A stretch of DNA of 64,000 bases. Source: Stagnihabitans sp038231395. GTDB lineage: Bacteria > Pseudomonadota > Alphaproteobacteria > Rhodobacterales > Rhodobacteraceae. The notes beneath the pieces are model-generated. The model made no database searches. It saw only the letters and a program-made list of their open reading frames with translations, and had not been told where the DNA came from. A program made the translations under genes and the position numbers. Positions 41,329 to 49,719 of the stretch are shown here, one piece after another. Location of the stretch: the NCBI GenBank assembly GCA_038231395.1, contig JBBRLL010000012.1, forward strand, positions 28,413 to 92,412, in the 5' to 3' direction. The stretch's first letter is position 1. Each line of letters begins with the position of its first letter.

Positions 41329-43071
41329 ATGGCCTATACTGCACCTTTGAAGGATATGGCGTTTCTGCTGCACCAGGTCTTTAAGGTGCAGGATCAGGAC
41401 ATTCCCGGTTATTCCGATCTGGATGAGGGGTTTACCGGCGCCGTGCTGGAGGAGGCGGGCAAAATCGCCTCCGAAGTGATGGCCCCGCTGAACGCCGTGG
41501 GTGACCGCGCGGGTTGCCATCTGGAAAATGGGGTGGTCCGCACACCGCCGGGCTTTCGCAGCGCCTTTGACGCGCTGCGCGATGGCGGCTGGACGGCCCT
41601 GGATTGCGACGTGGAGTTTGGCGGCCAGGGTCTGCCCTACATCATGCACACCGTGGTGAACGAGCCTTTCGTTTCGGCCAACATGGCGTTGAACATGTAT
41701 ATGGGCCTGACCCACGGCGCTTATTCGGCGATCCGGGTCCATGGCAGTGCCGAGCAGAAGGCGTTCTACCTGCCCAAGCTGGCCTCGTGCGAATGGACCG
41801 GCACGATGAACCTGACCGAACCGCAATGCGGCACCGATCTGGGGCTGATCCGCACCAAGGCGGAGCCTGCGGGCGATGGATCGTATCGGATCACCGGGAC
41901 CAAGATTTTCATCTCGTCCGGCGATCATGACATGGCCGAAAATATCGTGCATCTGGTTTTGGCCAAAGCACCCGGTGGCGGTGATGGCACGCGGAGCCTC
42001 AGCCTGTTCGTGGTGCCCAAGGTGTTGCAGAATGGCGCGCGCAACGCGGTCTCGCCCGGCAAGGTCGAGGAAAAGATGGGCATTCACGGCAACGCCACCT
42101 GCGTGATGAACTTTGACGGCGCTACCGGCTGGCTGTTGGGTGACCTGCACAAGGGCATGAAAGCCATGTTCACCATGATGAACGAGGCGCGGCTGGGGGT
42201 TGGCATGCAAGGCTATGCCGTGGCCGAGGCCGCCTATCAGAACGCGCTGACCTATGCCCAGGAGCGTCTGCAAGGCCACGCTGCGGACAAACCCCTAGGC
42301 CCGACTGACCCGCTGATCGTTCACCCCGATATTCGCCGCAGCCTGATGGACCAGAAAGCCTTCATCGAAGGCTCGCGCGCGCTGACCTATTGGGGTGCCA
42401 CCCTGATTGACCGTGCTCACCGTTTGAACGACGGCGCGGCAGAGGGTCTGATCTCGCTTTTGATCCCGGTGATCAAGGGGTTCCAGACCGACAAGGGCTT
42501 TGATTGCGCGGTGGCGGCGCAGCAAATCTGGGGCGGTCCCGGTTATATCGAAGACAACCCGATGAGCCAGTTCGCCCGCGATGCCCGGATTGCGATGATC
42601 TACGAAGGGGCGAACGGGGTGCAGGCTTTGGACCTTGTCGGCCGCAAGATGGGGGCGGACGGCGGCAAGCCGGTGATCGCCTTCTTTGCGATGGTCAAGG
42701 CCGAATGTCAGGCCCATGACGCCGACCCGCGGATGGAGGCGTTTACCAAGCCGCTGAAAGCCGCCTCCAAACAGATGCAGGCGGCGGGGATGTATTTCCT
42801 GTCGGCGGGCATGAAGAACCCCAACGACGCGCTGGCCGGATCGACCGATTTTCTGCACCTTGTCGGCCATGTCTGCCTTGGGCTGATGTGGGTGCGCATG
42901 GCTCATGCGGCCCTTGTCGGGCTGGAGGCGGGCGAAGACGCTCATCTGCGCGCCAAACTGGTCACGGCCCGGCACTTTGCCACCCGCCACCTGCCGGCCT
43001 GCGCGCTGCATCTTGCCCGGATCGAGGCGGGTGGCGAAACCGTGATGGCGCTTGCCCCCGAAGCCTTTTAG
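41329..43071 (+). CDS. acyl-CoA dehydrogenase with C-terminal extension (DmdC/FadE-like)
   Basis: A 580-residue flavoprotein, longer than the usual 380-residue enzymes. The core shows TGTMNLTEPQCGTDLGLIRT and GSYRITGTKIFISSGDHDMA, both part of the FAD/substrate site. IYEGANGVQALDLVGRKM carries the likely catalytic base Glu426. The last 130 residues form the extra helical domain found in very-long-chain and DmdC-type dehydrogenases. DmdC oxidises 3-methylmercaptopropionyl-CoA in roseobacters, but paralogues acting on ordinary fatty acyl-CoAs are common, so the substrate is open. It is the first enzyme of the beta-oxidation cluster. Confidence 0.9.
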   Translation: MAYTAPLKDMAFLLHQVFKVQDQDIPGYSDLDEGFTGAVLEEAGKIASEVMAPLNAVGDRAGCHLENGVVRTPPGFRSAFDALRDGGWTALDCDVEFGGQGLPYIMHTVVNEPFVSANMALNMYMGLTHGAYSAIRVHGSAEQKAFYLPKLASCEWTGTMNLTEPQCGTDLGLIRTKAEPAGDGSYRITGTKIFISSGDHDMAENIVHLVLAKAPGGGDGTRSLSLFVVPKVLQNGARNAVSPGKVEEKMGIHGNATCVMNFDGATGWLLGDLHKGMKAMFTMMNEARLGVGMQGYAVAEAAYQNALTYAQERLQGHAADKPLGPTDPLIVHPDIRRSLMDQKAFIEGSRALTYWGATLIDRAHRLNDGAAEGLISLLIPVIKGFQTDKGFDCAVAAQQIWGGPGYIEDNPMSQFARDARIAMIYEGANGVQALDLVGRKMGADGGKPVIAFFAMVKAECQAHDADPRMEAFTKPLKAASKQMQAAGMYFLSAGMKNPNDALAGSTDFLHLVGHVCLGLMWVRMAHAALVGLEAGEDAHLRAKLVTARHFATRHLPACALHLARIEAGGETVMALAPEAF

Positions 43072-43095
43072 CATTGCGGAAAACGCGAGGAACCG

Positions 43096-43308
43096 ATGCC
43101 CAAACGCTTCCGCCTGACCCGCCGCTTTCCGGTTGCAATGACCGAAGACGGTTACCGCCGCCTGAAACGCTTTGCCACCGAGGCGGGGCTGGATGAGGGC
43201 GAGGCGCTGTCGTTTCTGTTCGAACATTTTGACAGCGTGATCGACACCGAAACCCTGACCCACCGCCTGCGCTTGTTCAACCTGGAATTGGAGGATCGCA
43301 AGAAATGA
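43096..43308 (+). CDS. small hypothetical protein, 70 residues
   Basis: GAGGAACCG before the ATG is a good ribosome site. The protein is highly charged, with basic N-terminus (MPKRFRLTRRF), a predicted helix DGYRRLKRFATEAGLDEGEA and a charged tail ending LELEDRKK. It is not a known domain to me. It sits 24 bp after the dehydrogenase and in the same direction as the GST, so it is likely co-transcribed. The helix-turn-helix-like spacing suggests a ribbon-helix-helix or protein-binding role, but there is no direct evidence. Confidence 0.6.
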   Translation: MPKRFRLTRRFPVAMTEDGYRRLKRFATEAGLDEGEALSFLFEHFDSVIDTETLTHRLRLFNLELEDRKK

Positions 43309-43396
43309 GACTTGGAAAAAGCGTTCGGACCACGCCGTCGATCGGCTGGAAAACTTGCCAAAGCAAATCCCGACACTGCATTGTAGAAAGCGCATC

Positions 43397-44023
43397 ATGA
43401 AATTCTACGGCTTTGGCGAAAGCGGGAATGCCTACAAGGTGGCTTTGATGCTTACCTTGACCAAGACGCCCTACACGCTTGAATTTGTGCCGTTTTTCAC
43501 CGGCGGCGCCCGGACGCCGGAGTTTCGGGCGATCAATGCGATGGGCGAAGTGCCGGTTCTGGTCGATGGAGACGAGACGTTGACGCAATCTGGCGTCATG
43601 CTGGATTATCTGGCCGACAAGACCGGACAATTTGGCGGGCAAGGCCCCGCTGAGCGGCGTGAGGCGTTGCGCTGGCTGTTCTGGGACAACCACAAACTGT
43701 CATCCAACGCTGGCACCTTGCGGTTTTTGATGAACTTTCTGGCTGCCGACAAGCGGCCTGAGGCAGTTTTTCCCTTTCTTCAAGGGCGGCTGAAATCGGC
43801 CTACACAGTGCTTAATGATCATCTGGCAGGCCGAGACTGGATTGTGGGCAACCATCCCTCGATCGCGGATTTTTCGTGTTGTGGTTACCTTTATTACCCC
43901 GAACCCTTTGGCTTTGACCGGAACGACTGGCCGCATATCGCAGGCTGGCTGGACCGGATCGCGGCTTTGCCCGGCTGGCAGCATCCTTATGACCTGATGC
44001 CGCGCGCCTTCCCGTCAACCTGA
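43397..44023 (+). CDS. glutathione S-transferase family protein
   Basis: A 208-residue GST. The N-terminal thioredoxin-like domain has FGESGNAYKVALMLTLTKTP and GEVPVLVDGDETLTQSGVML, with the cis-Pro in EVPV and S at the glutathione-binding turn. The C-terminal helical domain has GRDWIVGNHPSIADFSCCGY. I chose the ATG at 43397 as the start of the fold. Placement between acyl-CoA dehydrogenase and thiolase suggests it handles a reactive intermediate or a thioether substrate of this pathway. Confidence 0.88.
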   Translation: MKFYGFGESGNAYKVALMLTLTKTPYTLEFVPFFTGGARTPEFRAINAMGEVPVLVDGDETLTQSGVMLDYLADKTGQFGGQGPAERREALRWLFWDNHKLSSNAGTLRFLMNFLAADKRPEAVFPFLQGRLKSAYTVLNDHLAGRDWIVGNHPSIADFSCCGYLYYPEPFGFDRNDWPHIAGWLDRIAALPGWQHPYDLMPRAFPST

Positions 44024-44031
44024 GGATCACC

Positions 44032-45258
44032 ATGCCCAGCACATCCGTGAACGACGCCTTCATCTATGACGCAATCCGCTCTCCACGCGGCAAGGGGCGG
44101 GCGGATGGCAGCCTGCAAGAGGTGACGGCGGTGGCGCTGTCAGCGCATATTCTGGACGCTTTGATCGCACGCAACGGGATCACCGGCCCAGTGGTTGAGG
44201 ATGTAATCTGGGGCAATGTCACGCAAATTGGCGAACAGGGCGGCTGCCTTGCCCGCTCTGCCGTGTTGGCCTCGGGTTTGGATGAGGCGATTCCGGGCCT
44301 GTCGATCAACCGCTTTTGCGCGAGTGGGATGGAGGCGGTGAACATCGCCGCAAATCAAGTGCGCGGCGGTGCGGGCCACGGCTACATCGCCGGCGGGGTT
44401 GAGATGATGGGCCGGGTGCCAATGGGCTCTGATGGGGCGGCGATTGCGGTCGACCCTGGCCTTGCGATGAAAACCTATTTCGTGCCGCAGGGGATTTCAG
44501 CGGATATTATCGCGACAAAATATGGCTTTACCCGCGATCAGGTTGACGCTTTGGCGGTGGAAAGCCAAAAGCGCGCGGCGGCGGCTTGGGCCGATGGGCG
44601 GTTTTCGCACAGCGTGGTGCCGGTGCGTGACCGCAACGGGTTGATGATCCTGGACCGCGACGAATACATGCGCCCTGCAACCGACATGCAAAGTCTGGGC
44701 GCTTTGAAGCCCGCATTTCAGGAGATGGGCGAGGGGATGCCCGGCTTTGACAAGGTTGCGCTGATGAAATACCCGCAGCTTGAACGCATTGCACATGTTC
44801 ACCATGCCGGAAACTCCAGCGGGATCGTTGATGGCGCGGCGGCGGTTCTGATCGGCGATGCGGAGTTTGGCCGGATGCTGGGCCTTAAACCGCGCGCCCG
44901 CATCCGGGCCACGGCAAAGGTCGGGTCTGACCCTACGATCATGCTGACCGGGCCGGTTCCAGCGACCGAACGTATTCTGGCCAGCTCCGGCCTTTCGATC
45001 CGCGACCTTGATCTGTTTGAGGTGAACGAGGCTTTCGCCGCCGTCGTCCTGCGCTTTCAACAGGCGTTCGACGTCGACCCGGCCTTGGTCAACGTCAACG
45101 GCGGGTCGATTGCCATGGGGCATCCGTTGGGGGCAACAGGTGCGATGATCATCGGAACTCTTCTGGATGAGATGGAGCGGCGGGATGTTTCGCTTGGACT
45201 GGCCACATTGTGCGTGGCCAGCGGGATGGGGGCCGCCACCATCATTGAAAGGCTCTGA
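44032..45258 (+). CDS. acetyl-CoA C-acyltransferase (thiolase)
   Basis: A 408-residue thiolase that cleaves 3-ketoacyl-CoA with CoA in the last step of beta-oxidation. The nucleophile is C96 in INRFCASGMEAVN, the catalytic histidine H364 in GHPLGATGAMI and the second cysteine C394 in TLCVASGMGAATI. The gene begins eight bases after the GST stop. With the dehydrogenase and the multifunctional enzyme downstream it completes a degradation cycle. Confidence 0.93.
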   Translation: MPSTSVNDAFIYDAIRSPRGKGRADGSLQEVTAVALSAHILDALIARNGITGPVVEDVIWGNVTQIGEQGGCLARSAVLASGLDEAIPGLSINRFCASGMEAVNIAANQVRGGAGHGYIAGGVEMMGRVPMGSDGAAIAVDPGLAMKTYFVPQGISADIIATKYGFTRDQVDALAVESQKRAAAAWADGRFSHSVVPVRDRNGLMILDRDEYMRPATDMQSLGALKPAFQEMGEGMPGFDKVALMKYPQLERIAHVHHAGNSSGIVDGAAAVLIGDAEFGRMLGLKPRARIRATAKVGSDPTIMLTGPVPATERILASSGLSIRDLDLFEVNEAFAAVVLRFQQAFDVDPALVNVNGGSIAMGHPLGATGAMIIGTLLDEMERRDVSLGLATLCVASGMGAATIIERL

Positions 45259-45444
45259 CAATGCAGGGCTGTCATATGAGATCAAAGCGCCACAGTTGGG
45301 CTTTTCTGGCGGCTGCGAGCAAATGCCCAAAACGGACGTTGCGTAATGTCGTAAATGTTATAGATTGCGTCGCTTTCCTTCCCGCTGCTCAACAGGAGCG
45401 AAATAGGAAAGCGTGCTTGTCAAACCGCTTTGGTGAGTGGCGCA
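45259..45444. promoter_or_regulatory. AT-rich gap inside the beta-oxidation cluster, possible internal promoter
   Basis: The 186 bp between thiolase and the next gene are more AT-rich than the surroundings. TATAGA at 45359-45364 resembles a -10 element, and TTGCGT at 45339-45344 is a -35-like hexamer but only 14 bp away. GGTGAG stands before the ATG at 45445. An internal promoter for the small-protein cassette is possible but not well supported. Confidence 0.3.
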
Positions 45445-45873
45445 ATGTATCAGAATATTCAAGAATTAATACAATGGCAGTCCGACCTGCTTCTTGCCGG
45501 GCGGTTCGAGGATTTGAGTCGCGAATACGACTATCCCGTCGCACTTTATCTCAAATCCAGCAGTCTGCCGATCCGCGACTCCGAGCATTTGATTGCAATA
45601 TTAAAATTGACTCGCCAATCTCTGATCAGACGTGGCGTCACCAAGATTGTTGCAAAGGTCATCGCGATGGATTTGCCGCGCAAAGGCCGCTTTCGGGTCT
45701 GGGTGGACTCGGTCGAACAGAACGCGTGCGGCCAAACCCTTTTTCGGGCGGGTTCGGTCTTGTTTTGCCGGATCGGACGCCAGGGCATCCGCACCGAAAT
45801 GGTGCAATTCTGGCAATGCGCTATGCCGGAAATCTGGCAAAAGACACCACAAGCCATCGCGTCCAACGGCTAG
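45445..45873 (+). CDS. NTF2/SnoaL-like hypothetical protein (first copy)
   Basis: A 142-residue protein with an N-terminal helix pair (IQELIQWQSDLLLAGRFEDL) and a series of strands (PVALYLKSSSLPI, FRVWVDSVEQNACGQTLFRA), the layout of the NTF2-like fold. The identity to a named family is weak. The gene is clearly lower in GC than its neighbours, notably in its first 180 bp, which may mark recent transfer. It resembles the protein at 46389-46841 in length and pattern, and with the cupin between them forms a cassette. Confidence 0.6.
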   Translation: MYQNIQELIQWQSDLLLAGRFEDLSREYDYPVALYLKSSSLPIRDSEHLIAILKLTRQSLIRRGVTKIVAKVIAMDLPRKGRFRVWVDSVEQNACGQTLFRAGSVLFCRIGRQGIRTEMVQFWQCAMPEIWQKTPQAIASNG

Positions 45874-45918
45874 CGGCCTTTGAGCTTGCCGCCGTAGCGG
45901 CACAGCACGGAGGAAAAC

Positions 45919-46389
45919 ATGCCGATCATTGACCAATCCAAACTCGTCCCCCGCACCGGGTCGATTTACCCGCATCCCTATGCCGACATGATGGCTGGAC
46001 GGTCCAGCCTGCGATTGGGCGATGCGGGCGGGTTGACTCAGTTTGGCGTCAACGTTGTCATGCTGGAGCCGGGCGCGGTCTCCAGCCTGCGGCACTGGCA
46101 CCTCAACGAAGATGAATTCGCTATGGTGACCGAAGGCGAATGTTTCCTGCGACAGGACGAGGGTGAAATCCTGATGCGGGTCGGCGATTGTGCAGTGTTT
46201 CCGGCCGGTTCGACCAATGGGCATTGCTTTGTCAACCGCAGCGAGAAACTCGCCCGATTTCTGGTTGTCGGCAGCAAGGCCAAAACGGAAACCGCCACCT
46301 ATTCCGACGTGGACATGCAGGTCCACATGGCCGATGGCAAGGCGCGTTTCACCTACAAGGATGGCACAGACTGGATGGGGCCACGCTGA
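45919..46389 (+). CDS. cupin domain protein
   Basis: A 156-residue single-cupin protein. Motif 1 is SSLRHWHLNEDEFAMVTEGE, giving H-W-H and E metal ligands, and motif 2 is VGDCAVFPAGSTNGHCFVN with the later histidine. The AGSTNGHCF ending fits the beta-barrel. Cupins can be isomerases, dioxygenases or sensors, so the reaction is unknown. It is followed by TGATG overlap with the next gene. GGAGG precedes the ATG. Confidence 0.85.
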   Translation: MPIIDQSKLVPRTGSIYPHPYADMMAGRSSLRLGDAGGLTQFGVNVVMLEPGAVSSLRHWHLNEDEFAMVTEGECFLRQDEGEILMRVGDCAVFPAGSTNGHCFVNRSEKLARFLVVGSKAKTETATYSDVDMQVHMADGKARFTYKDGTDWMGPR

Positions 46390-46841
46390 TGGACTCCGCC
46401 GCGATCCTGCAATCCTATCTGGATGAGGTTGCGGTGGCCGTTCTGGCCGACGAATGGGAAACCTACCGCGATCATATCAGCCTGCCCTGCGCCTTGGTCA
46501 GCCATGATGAAAGCAAGATCATAGCGACCGAACGCGACCTGCGCACCGGGTTTGACGCCTTCCGCGACACGCTGCGCGCCCAGAGGGTGACCGACTATAT
46601 CCGCCTGGTCGAACAGGCCTGGCGGATGGACAAGGATTTGATCACTGGCAGCTATGTCAGCCACATTATTGCTGGCGGCAATCGGGTCGTGGCGCCCTAC
46701 AAATCCGTGATGACCCTGCGCCTTGTGGGCAACAGCTGGCGTGCCGCTGCCGTCACCAACGGGTTGGCCAACAGCCGCTGGCCCCTCGTGCGGCTTGAAC
46801 TTCCCGATCCCCCCGCCACCAACCCCAAAGGACCCGAATGA
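46389..46841 (+). CDS. NTF2/SnoaL-like hypothetical protein (second copy)
   Basis: A 150-residue protein opening ILQSYLDEVAVAVLADEWET and ISLPCALVSHDESKIIATER, with strands DLITGSYVSHIIAGGNRVVA and SVMTLRLVGNSWRAAAVTNG. The alpha+beta order and length agree with NTF2-like proteins and with the first copy. Its start overlaps the cupin stop and its own stop overlaps the FadB/FadJ-like start, so it is tightly coupled to both. The function is unknown; the position suggests a part in the same pathway. Confidence 0.65.
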   Translation: MDSAAILQSYLDEVAVAVLADEWETYRDHISLPCALVSHDESKIIATERDLRTGFDAFRDTLRAQRVTDYIRLVEQAWRMDKDLITGSYVSHIIAGGNRVVAPYKSVMTLRLVGNSWRAAAVTNGLANSRWPLVRLELPDPPATNPKGPE

Positions 46842-49018
46842 TGAGCGATTTTCTGTATGCCGTCGATGCCGACGGGGTGGCCACGATCACCTGGGATGTG
46901 CCGGGCCGGTCGATGAACGTGATGTCGATGGCCGGGTTTGCCGAGTTGGAGGTGTTGGTGGACCGCGCCTTGGGCGACGGGACGGTGAAGGGGGTGATCC
47001 TGACCTCGGGCAAGAAGGATTTCGCCGGGGGGATGGACCTGAACGTGATTGCGCAGATGAAGGCCGGCGGGGTTGCGGCGGTCTTTGCCGGGATCATGGG
47101 CACCCACGCGTTGCTGCGCAAAATCGAACGGGCCGGGATGGACCCCAAGACCCTGAAGGGCGGCAAGCCGATTATCTGTGCCATGCCGGGCACTGGCCTA
47201 GGGATCGGGTTTGAGCTGCCTTTGGCGTGCCACAGGATCATCGCGGCCGACAATCCCAAAGCCAAGATCGGCCTGCCAGAAATTCAGGTGGGGATTTTCC
47301 CCGGTGCTGGTGGCACCACCCGGCTCATCCGCAAGCTGGGCGTGATGCTGGCCGCGCCCTACCTGATGGAGGGCAAACTTCTGGATCCCAAAGCCGCCAA
47401 GATGGAAGGGCTGATTGACGAGGTTGTGGCCCCTGACGCCTTGCTCGCTCGGGCGAAAGAGTGGGTTTTGGCGGCAAAAGAGGCTGATCTGGTCAAGCCA
47501 TGGGATCAGAAGGGCTACAAGATGCCCGGCGGCAATCCCTATCATCCGGCGGGCTACATGACCTTTGTTGGTGCCAATGCGATGATCATGGGGAAAACAC
47601 AAGGGGTGTATCCGGCGGCCAAGGCGTTGTTGCAGGCCGCTTATGAGGGGGCCTTGGTGGGCTTTGACCTGGCCTTGAAGGTAGAGGCGCGGGCGTTTAC
47701 CGGGGTGCTTATGGATCCTACGTCGTCCGCGATGATCCGCAGCTTGTTCATCAACAAAGAAGCTTTGGAAAAGGGCGCCCGCCGCCCTGCCCTGCCGGAT
47801 GAAAGCGTCAAAAAGCTGGGGGTGATCGGGGCTGGCATGATGGGGGCCGGGATCGCCTATGTCGCAGCCAATGCCGGGATTGCGGTGGTGCTGGTGGATG
47901 CGACACCAGAGGCGGCAGAGCGGGGCAAGGCCTACTCGACCGATCTTCTGGACAAGGGCATTGCCCGTCGCAAGGTGACGGCGGAAAAGAAGGCAGAGGT
48001 TCTGGCGCGGATCAACGCCACCACCGACTATGCCGCTTTGGCGGGTTGCGATCTGGTGGTGGAGGCGGTTTTCGAAGACCCCAAGGTCAAAGCCGAGGTG
48101 ACCGCCAAAGTTGAGGCGGCGGTGGACTGCATCTTTGCCACCAACACCTCGACCCTGCCGATTTCCGGGCTGGCGAAAGCCTCCAAACGGTCAGAAAACT
48201 ACATCGGCATCCACTTCTTTTCCCCCGTCGACAAGATGGCCTTGGTGGAGATTATCCGGGGCAAGGACACCGGGGACCGGGCCGTGGCCAAGGCAATGGA
48301 CTTTGTGCGCGCCCTGCGCAAAACCCCGATCGTGGTCAATGACGCGCGTTTTTTCTACGCCAACCGCTGCATTATTCCCTACATCAACGAGGGCATCCGC
48401 ATGGTTGCCGAGGGGGTGGAGCCTGCGCTGATCGAAAACGCAGCGCGGCTGTTGGGGATGCCGGTTGGCCCGTTGCAGCTGGTCGATGAAACCTCGATTG
48501 ACCTTGGGGTGAAGATTGCCAAGGCGACCAAGGCCGCGATGGGTACAGCCTACCCGGATGGTGCGGTAGACACAGTTTTGTTCGCCATGGCCGACGCCGG
48601 TCGGTTGGGACGCAAAGCCAAGGCCGGGTTTTATGCCTACGATGCCACTGGCAAACGTGAGGGGCTTTGGCAAGGCTTGGCAAGCCATTGGCCGGTGGCG
48701 GACGCGCAACCCGACCTGATCACCGTGCAGCACCGCCTGTTGATGATCCAGACGCTTGAGGCCGTGCGCGCCTTGGAAGAGGGTGTTCTGACCGATATCC
48801 GCGAGGGCGACGTGGGGGCCATTCTCGGCTGGGGTTATGCGCCGTGGTCGGGAGGGCCGTTCAGCTGGCTTGACATGATCGGCGCGGGCAAGGCTGTGGC
48901 GATTTGCGATGGGCTTGCAGAACTTGGCGCACGTTTTGCGGCCCCTGCACTGTTGCGCGATCAGGCCGTCTCCGGGGCCACATTCTACCCAAGGCCCGCC
49001 GAACGCACCGCCGCCTGA
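46838..49018 (+). CDS. enoyl-CoA hydratase / 3-hydroxyacyl-CoA dehydrogenase (FadB/FadJ/FadN type)
   Basis: A 726-residue fusion carrying out hydration and NAD-dependent oxidation in beta-oxidation. The N-terminal crotonase domain has SGKKDFAGGMDLNVI and GLPEIQVGIFPGAGGTTRLI. The first glutamate common in hydratases is not seen in FAGGMDL, so the reaction may rely on the second. From about residue 328 comes the NAD-binding Rossmann motif VIGAGMMGAGIAYVAANAGI, then the catalytic HFFSPVDKMALVEIIRG. The start is ATG at 46838 or 46841. The last 34 bp overlap the convergent Hint-domain gene. Confidence 0.92.
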   Translation: MMSDFLYAVDADGVATITWDVPGRSMNVMSMAGFAELEVLVDRALGDGTVKGVILTSGKKDFAGGMDLNVIAQMKAGGVAAVFAGIMGTHALLRKIERAGMDPKTLKGGKPIICAMPGTGLGIGFELPLACHRIIAADNPKAKIGLPEIQVGIFPGAGGTTRLIRKLGVMLAAPYLMEGKLLDPKAAKMEGLIDEVVAPDALLARAKEWVLAAKEADLVKPWDQKGYKMPGGNPYHPAGYMTFVGANAMIMGKTQGVYPAAKALLQAAYEGALVGFDLALKVEARAFTGVLMDPTSSAMIRSLFINKEALEKGARRPALPDESVKKLGVIGAGMMGAGIAYVAANAGIAVVLVDATPEAAERGKAYSTDLLDKGIARRKVTAEKKAEVLARINATTDYAALAGCDLVVEAVFEDPKVKAEVTAKVEAAVDCIFATNTSTLPISGLAKASKRSENYIGIHFFSPVDKMALVEIIRGKDTGDRAVAKAMDFVRALRKTPIVVNDARFFYANRCIIPYINEGIRMVAEGVEPALIENAARLLGMPVGPLQLVDETSIDLGVKIAKATKAAMGTAYPDGAVDTVLFAMADAGRLGRKAKAGFYAYDATGKREGLWQGLASHWPVADAQPDLITVQHRLLMIQTLEAVRALEEGVLTDIREGDVGAILGWGYAPWSGGPFSWLDMIGAGKAVAICDGLAELGARFAAPALLRDQAVSGATFYPRPAERTAA

Positions 49019-49617
49019 TCCCCCGCCCGCAAACCGTGGCCCGCTTCTTGTGCCATAAGTGCGGCCACCAGATGGCGTGCTGCGGCAAGGGGCAGCACGG
49101 CGCGGTCAGGTGCGGTCAAAAGCATGCGGATCAGGTCAATTTCCCCAGTCTCGATCCCCTCAACGCCGACGATCAGGCCGGGTCCGGCATGAACCAGACC
49201 GGGCCGCTGCAAGCGCATCTGCACGATAGCCTCGGGCGAGGCGGGGACATGGGGCACGATGCCGCGCCACCCCTCCAGTGCCACGGCGGGAACCAGCGCC
49301 TGCGGCTCACCGGTGAAGGGCATGGCAAACGGGGTTTCGACCAGAACCGGCTGACCGGGCGGCAGGATCACCGCCTCATCGTTGTCAAGCGCGCCTTCCG
49401 GGAACAAAACGCCCCACAGCGCCGCCCGCAGTTCCGGCCTTGTGGCGACAATCGGCGACAGACCGTAATCCCGCGTGACGATCAGATCACCCGGGTTCAG
49501 ATCACCCATCACGACCCAACCCGTCGGCGTCAGCACCGGGGTCGAGGCATAAAGCCCGGCGGCAAGGCTGGAGCGGCCCTTGACGACGGCACCCAATGTC
49601 ATGTCGTGACGGCCCAT
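48985..49617 (-). CDS. Hint (hedgehog/intein) domain protein without the processing cysteine
   Basis: A 210-residue protein with the intein-like block GLYASTPVLTPTGWVVMGDL, followed by NPGDLIVTRDYGLSPIVA. Processing Hint domains start with Cys or Ser in the first block, as CFxPGT; here the corresponding position is A/S-T-P, so self-cleavage is doubtful. Rhodobacteraceae have many such Hint proteins, often the tail of RTX-like secreted proteins, though this one is free-standing. Its end overlaps the FadB/FadJ-like gene. The start could also be ATG at 49602. Confidence 0.65.
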   Translation of the reverse strand: MGRHDMTLGAVVKGRSSLAAGLYASTPVLTPTGWVVMGDLNPGDLIVTRDYGLSPIVATRPELRAALWGVLFPEGALDNDEAVILPPGQPVLVETPFAMPFTGEPQALVPAVALEGWRGIVPHVPASPEAIVQMRLQRPGLVHAGPGLIVGVEGIETGEIDLIRMLLTAPDRAVLPLAAARHLVAALMAQEAGHGLRAGDQAAVRSAGLG

Positions 49618-49719
49618 GTGCGGCGATCCCTTTTGTTCCCCGCCATCAAAGCCCCGCTGTAAGGCCTCCGGACGGGCAGAACGCGGCGCGGCGACGGCAT
49701 TTCCGTAAAATGGGCAGGA

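Noticed and set aside
40942..42279. 445-codon minus-strand frame opposite the acyl-CoA dehydrogenase
   Set aside because: Shadow of a gene with complete active-site motifs on the other strand; no ribosome site.
41329..49018. DMSP demethylation (dmd) cluster
   Set aside because: The dehydrogenase resembles DmdC, but DmdA, DmdB and DmdD partners are not present here; general beta-oxidation explains the neighbours better.
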